Assembly: GCA_937895515.1 (NCBI GenBank) | Contig: CALAYS010000233.1 | Coordinates: 1-16,775 of the forward strand | From: an uncultured bacterium | GTDB taxonomy: Bacteria; Patescibacteriota; Minisyncoccia; Phycocordibacterales; UBA9973 | Length of the DNA: 16,775 nucleotides | Direction of reading: 5' to 3' | In this document: in pieces, positions 13,786 to 16,775 of the stretch | Layout: each line of letters starts with the position of its first letter | How positions within the stretch are numbered: position 1 is the stretch's first letter | Notes under the pieces: model-generated | The model's input: the letters and a program-made list of their open reading frames with translations, nothing else | What the model was told of the DNA's origin: nothing | Databases searched by the model: none | Made by a program: the position numbers and the translations under genes

Positions 13786-14421
13786 TTATTTTTTTTCGTC
13801 TCTTAGAATTTTCGCCCACGCTTCACAGTAAAGAACAACATCGCCGTGATCATCTTTCTTTTTCGAGGCTTTGATTAAACTCAGACCAACTTGGTCATTT
13901 CTAGACTCCAAAAGATGGAGAGAATGTTCTGTGGCCCATTTTTTAAGGTCCCTCCCTTTTATTCCATAGACACCAAAAGCCCTACTTTTTACTGTTGGTG
14001 AAATTTCTATTATCAGTGGTCGACCACCTCGCACAATTCCCATAATTGTGGAAATAAGATGTTGACCCATACGACAGGCTTCTGGATTTGTTGTTAATTG
14101 GGATTCGACTAATATATAATCACATTGATAAAGATCTTCTGCCAAAGAGTAAAGCTTTTCAGCAACTCTAAAATAATAATGTGTTTCTTTCGATTCTCCT
14201 CCTCCCTTAATTAATACCTGGGAAATAGTTTCGACTTTATTTTTATTTCTTTTTTCAATACGGCATCCTGTATTGACAATGCCCGGATCAAAAGCTGCAA
14301 TTTGGAGAAAATCTCGTTTGGGATACTTTTTTTGACAATTGGAATCTAAATTTAAACATGTAAAGGAACCAGAATCTATGGTCTCTAAATGACCAAAACG
14401 CTTCAGCTTTTTGATTAGCAT
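13786..14421 (-). CDS. Holliday junction resolvase, poxvirus A22 / RuvC-like
   Basis: A 211-aa RNase H-fold resolvase. IAAFDPGIVNTG (41-52) gives the first catalytic Asp (45) in strand 1. CDYILVESQLTTNP (100-113) gives the Glu (106). RPLIIEISPTVKSRAFG (134-150) and GRDLKKWA (156-163) form the conserved middle. KKDDHGDVVLYCEAW (188-202) supplies the acidic C-terminal pair (Asp190/191 and Asp194). All four RuvC-type acidic positions are present. The poxvirus relative resolves concatemeric or branched replication intermediates into unit genomes before packaging. The N-terminal ~38 residues extend beyond the usual start of the fold and contain two cysteines. It is divergent from the DUF5767-like gene across 68 bases. 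Confidence 0.87.
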   Translation of the reverse strand: MLIKKLKRFGHLETIDSGSFTCLNLDSNCQKKYPKRDFLQIAAFDPGIVNTGCRIEKRNKNKVETISQVLIKGGGESKETHYYFRVAEKLYSLAEDLYQCDYILVESQLTTNPEACRMGQHLISTIMGIVRGGRPLIIEISPTVKSRAFGVYGIKGRDLKKWATEHSLHLLESRNDQVGLSLIKASKKKDDHGDVVLYCEAWAKILRDEKK

Positions 14422-14489
14422 TTTTAAAGGAAGGATCCTTTAAGAGAGAGAACTATATTCAAAAATATACTCTGATAAAAGTTGACAAA
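14422..14489. promoter_or_regulatory. divergent promoter region, resolvase / DUF5767-like genes
   Basis: The 68-base gap contains a perfect 10-bp palindrome AAGGATCCTT (14431-14440) close to the resolvase start, and an AT-rich stretch before ATG 14490. The plus-strand start context GACAAAATGTC is identical to that at 8184. It may be a shared early or late promoter context or coincidence. Confidence 0.35.
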
Positions 14490-16058
14490 ATGTCGACAGA
14501 GAATCTTCTATCTGAAAAAGATACTTTGGGGCCTTCAGTTGAACCAACAGTAGACCATGGCTCACGTTCTGAAGTCTTTCAACCAAAAGAGGAAGGAAAA
14601 GGCCCCCTTCCAAAGGGACGTGGTGTGTTGGAATCTCCTTACAAGAAACCCCTTATTCCACAACAGACTCCAAAGAGAACATGTGATACAATCCGTCCCA
14701 AATCCCCTTTCAGACCTGTTGTGGACGATGTTGCAAGCAATCAACGTGATGTTTTTTATTCTGATAATGACAGAAACGGTCGATCAAAGCATTCTCCTGG
14801 AGAAGAAATTAGGTCCGTTCGCGAATTAAGAGGAGATTCTTCAAGAACATTTTTTGAAGAATCTCCTTCAATGTGTATAGAGGAGAACCAGGAAAGATTT
14901 CGTCAGTTTCAAAAAGAAGATTCTTCAAGAAAAACGAACCCACATTATACAACTCCATGCGTCAGGGATCGTCGCACATATCAGCGTAGGGACTTTAGCT
15001 CAATCGAAAGTCCCGACCCTTCTTTTCACCCCGCCAATGAATTCTCCCATCCTCCGCAAAGAAATCCCGCTTTTTATTTAGCTCCCCCTCCAGGAGGAGG
15101 ACCAGCTTTTTATACTTACCATCATCAGCCTCAACCATATCTTTCTGGAAATAGTGAAATTGCATACAAACGACCAATAGTCGCAAATGTTTTTTCTCGC
15201 CATCAAATGGAAGAACAAATTCCGACACAAATGAGACCTGACTATGATCACATGGATGATGAAGAACAAAGATCCGCCCGACTAATTTTCAAAAGTAGAT
15301 TTGCTACACTAAAAGAAAACTATCCACTGAAGAATTTTTCCGCATATGATCCAGAAATGCCACTTGAAATGATTCATTCCATTTATGACGATTATGTGAA
15401 AAAAATTGTGGCTGAATCTAACTCTTCCTTTATTCGAATTCTTTTAACCATTATTTTTCTTGGAGTTGAAGCTTTTGGAGTTAAAGTTCTGGGGGTTGAT
15501 ATGTCGGGATACACCAAAAATCAAATGACTACTATGGAGAAATATGATAAACTCCTTATCGAACTTGGAGAAAAATATTCATCAGGAGGAAACAATTGGC
15601 CTGTGGAACTTAGGATTGTCGGTTTGGCCTTATTTAACGCTTTCGTTATTATTGTAGTTAAATTCCTTTGTGCTAAATTGGGTGGGGCTGGCAGCGATGG
15701 AATGCTTTCCTTTATCAACTCATATCTTTCAACTTCAATTGATGAAATGATGGAAACAAAGCCTCCTCCTAAAGTTGACCCAGTTACTAAGACCACCGAT
15801 CCTCCGAAAGCTGGCCCTGCAAATAATCTGATGGGAAATGTTAAAAATTTAATGGCAATGTCAGGCCAAGCCCTTGGAGGAACAAAAAAGGATGAAAATT
15901 TAGCTAGCATGATAGAAAGAATTGGAAGTAGTTTCATTAAAAAATCTCTGAAGAAAGATAAAGACAATGATAATGATAATGATAATGATAATGATAATGA
16001 TAATGATAATGATGCTCCAAAGCCAAAAAAGAAAGTTGTTTTTGGAAAGAAAAAATAG
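14490..16058 (+). CDS. DUF5767-like two-helix membrane protein, probable virion component
   Basis: A 522-aa protein. Residues 1-260 are disordered and Pro/Ser/Arg-rich, with a PPPGGGPAFYTYHHQPQP stretch about 203-220. A folded region follows (about 262-400): RSARLIFKSRFATL, YDPEMPLEMIHSIYDDYVKK, a first hydrophobic helix FIRILLTIIFLGVEAFGVKV (about 315-334), GVDMSGYTKNQMTTMEKYDKL (in part), LIELGEKYSSGG, and a second hydrophobic helix VGLALFNAFVIIVVKFLCAK (about 376-395). This order (E-rich helix, G-w-s-like turn, ydk...l-eLgeKY, then P-e-L-l--l--saf) matches my memory of DUF5767 proteins of giant viruses. The tail is charged and carries eight Asp-Asn repeats followed by PKPKKKVVFGKKK. No signal peptide is present. 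A virion inner-membrane role is inference. No clear hairpin follows the stop. Confidence 0.78.
   Translation: MSTENLLSEKDTLGPSVEPTVDHGSRSEVFQPKEEGKGPLPKGRGVLESPYKKPLIPQQTPKRTCDTIRPKSPFRPVVDDVASNQRDVFYSDNDRNGRSKHSPGEEIRSVRELRGDSSRTFFEESPSMCIEENQERFRQFQKEDSSRKTNPHYTTPCVRDRRTYQRRDFSSIESPDPSFHPANEFSHPPQRNPAFYLAPPPGGGPAFYTYHHQPQPYLSGNSEIAYKRPIVANVFSRHQMEEQIPTQMRPDYDHMDDEEQRSARLIFKSRFATLKENYPLKNFSAYDPEMPLEMIHSIYDDYVKKIVAESNSSFIRILLTIIFLGVEAFGVKVLGVDMSGYTKNQMTTMEKYDKLLIELGEKYSSGGNNWPVELRIVGLALFNAFVIIVVKFLCAKLGGAGSDGMLSFINSYLSTSIDEMMETKPPPKVDPVTKTTDPPKAGPANNLMGNVKNLMAMSGQALGGTKKDENLASMIERIGSSFIKKSLKKDKDNDNDNDNDNDNDNDNDAPKPKKKVVFGKKK
15963..16010 (+). repeat. hexanucleotide microsatellite coding (Asp-Asn)8
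   Basis: One GACAAT unit is followed by seven exact GATAAT units, in frame, near the 3' end of the DUF5767-like gene. Exact identity suggests recent slippage. Unit gain or loss keeps the frame, so tail length can vary between isolates. Confidence 0.9.
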
Positions 16059-16089
16059 AGAATGTTAATTGATCTGACTAAAAAATAAA

Positions 16090-16318
16090 ATGAAAAGCAA
16101 AGTCTGTTCTTCGACTCTTGACGTTTATATTATGGAGGCCAAAGAACACCCCGCCATTCCATCAAAGCCTTTTATGATTATATCGGAAAATTCTATCAGA
16201 AGGTGGCCATCACCGGCACTGTAAAAGATGTGTATGTCTACTGGAATCAACGGGGCCTTTTGCCCAAGCCCGATTTATACATCTTTGTGGCCTCAGCTCT
16301 TTCGAAGGATAACTATTG
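16090..16318 (+). pseudogene. frameshifted remnant of an unrecognised small gene
   Basis: An ATG at 16090 opens a 44-codon frame (MKSKVCSSTLDVYIMEAKEH...) that ends at 16224. A different frame, open from 16122 to a stop at 16318, reads SIKAFYDYIGKFYQKVAITG then TVKDVYVYWNQRGLLPKPDL and IFVASALSKDNY. This looks more protein-like and is GC-richer than the surrounding DNA. Joining the two near 16158-16170 by one frameshift gives a protein of about 76 residues. I see no family motif. It may be a decayed gene, a gene with a sequencing indel, or chance. A minus-strand frame at 16210-16407 overlaps it and looks less protein-like. Confidence 0.35.
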
Positions 16319-16579
16319 ATGGCACCACGAAAGATGCAGACACCTGCAAGTTTTGATTTGGCATCCCTTCTCTCAATAGAAAATCCAGGTAAAAACAAAA
16401 GAAACAACTGTTATTACACAATGTGTCCCAATATTTAAATACTTTCAAGAGAAACGCTCATCTTTAATTCATAAAAAGATAATTAACATTCTAAAGTATA
16501 TCCCCACATCAATCCAAAACATGAACAGTTATTTTTACAAACTTGGATTAGGCAAACTAGTTATACGAAATATCTCGTG

Positions 16580-16607
16580 ATATATTCTTAAAATTTTAAG
16601 AATATAT
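16580..16607. repeat. perfect 28-bp AT-rich palindrome
   Basis: The arms ATATATTCTTAAAA and TTTTAAGAATATAT are exact reverse complements with no spacer. A small imperfect hairpin (ATATC, TCGT, GATAT) abuts it at 16570-16583. It lies in the 457-base gene-free stretch 16319-16775, which otherwise shows only AT-rich sequence and the terminal heptamer array. It could be a transcript-end hairpin of a gene to the right, or a protein-binding site. Confidence 0.7.
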
Positions 16608-16685
16608 TATTGGAAATAATTAAGAATAGACAGTACATTATCAATTACATGCTATAAACAAATCTCAAAATTAATATAACAACAG

Positions 16686-16775
16686 TTACAAATTGCGGAC
16701 TGCAAATAGCAAATTATAAATTGTTAATTTCAAACTGCAAATTATAAATTATAAATTACAAATTATAAATTATAA
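16686..16775 (-). repeat. second heptamer array, inverted relative to 2354-2506, runs off the window
   Basis: From 16686 the sequence divides into 7-base units: TTACAAA, TTGCGGA, CTGCAAA, TAGCAAA, TTATAAA and so on. The last 37 bases (16739-16775) are five near-identical AAATTAT/C units. Read on the minus strand it gives the same TTTRYAR-type units as the array at 2354-2506, including a shared 17-base stretch (ATTTATAATTTGCAGTT). The array continues beyond the window edge. Confidence 0.7.

Noticed and set aside
15521..15967. 148-codon minus-strand frame opposite the DUF5767-like gene
   Set aside because: Shadow of a longer frame with membrane helices, a repeat tail and a good start context on the plus strand.
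1..16775. tRNA or rRNA genes
   Set aside because: No cloverleaf-like T-loop (GTTCRA) with matching acceptor arms and no rRNA-like conserved stretches were seen by eye on either strand.

Overview
The window looks like part of a nucleocytoplasmic large DNA virus (phylum Nucleocytoviricota). It is AT-rich (roughly one third GC by eye) and intron-poor. It carries several hallmark genes of the group: an A18-type superfamily-2 helicase, an RPB6-like RNA polymerase subunit, a probable PCNA-like clamp, an Erv1/Alr thiol oxidoreductase, a poxvirus-A22/RuvC-type Holliday junction resolvase and a DUF5767-like membrane protein. The intergenic repeats are copies of an approximately 150-175 bp hairpin-bearing unit. 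They recall the tandem ~150-bp palindromic repeats known from pithoviruses, so a pithovirus-like relative within Pimascovirales is my best guess. That placement is inference; no marker phylogeny could be run.

Layout. Positions 1-826 hold one small possible gene (183-389, minus strand) and a left array of hairpin repeats (about 440-724). Positions 827-4636 hold an A18-like helicase (+), a possible TBP-like factor (-) and a caspase/metacaspase-like protein (+). A right array of the same repeats (4736-5073) follows in the opposite orientation, so this three-gene block is bracketed by inverted repeat arrays. A 7-bp tandem repeat array sits inside the block, after the helicase. Positions 5083-8107 (-) hold a family-2 glycosyltransferase broken by two homopolymer frameshifts, an unrecognised 280-aa protein and a protein resembling NCLDV I3-like ssDNA-binding proteins. 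Positions 8184-11758 (+) hold two probable structural or DNA-associated proteins: one of 736 aa with a duplicated C-terminal module around a Pro-rich linker, and one of 391 aa that is GC-richer and has an SR/SP-rich tail. Positions 11781-14421 hold RPB6 (-), PCNA-like (+), Erv1 (-) and resolvase (-). Positions 14490-16058 (+) hold the DUF5767-like membrane protein. The last ~700 bases hold a frameshifted gene remnant, a 28-bp perfect palindrome and a second heptamer array that runs off the window.

How it fits together. The helicase, the possible TBP-like factor and RPB6 belong to transcription. PCNA-like, SSB-like and resolvase belong to replication, recombination and genome resolution. Erv1 serves virion disulfide formation. 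The 736-aa, 391-aa and DUF5767-like proteins are plausibly virion components. Many genes are followed within tens of bases by an AT-rich perfect hairpin. This suggests hairpin-guided transcript 3'-end formation, as is known for mimiviruses and several other amoeba viruses. Starts sit behind A-rich leaders with no Shine-Dalgarno signal, as expected for a eukaryotic virus.
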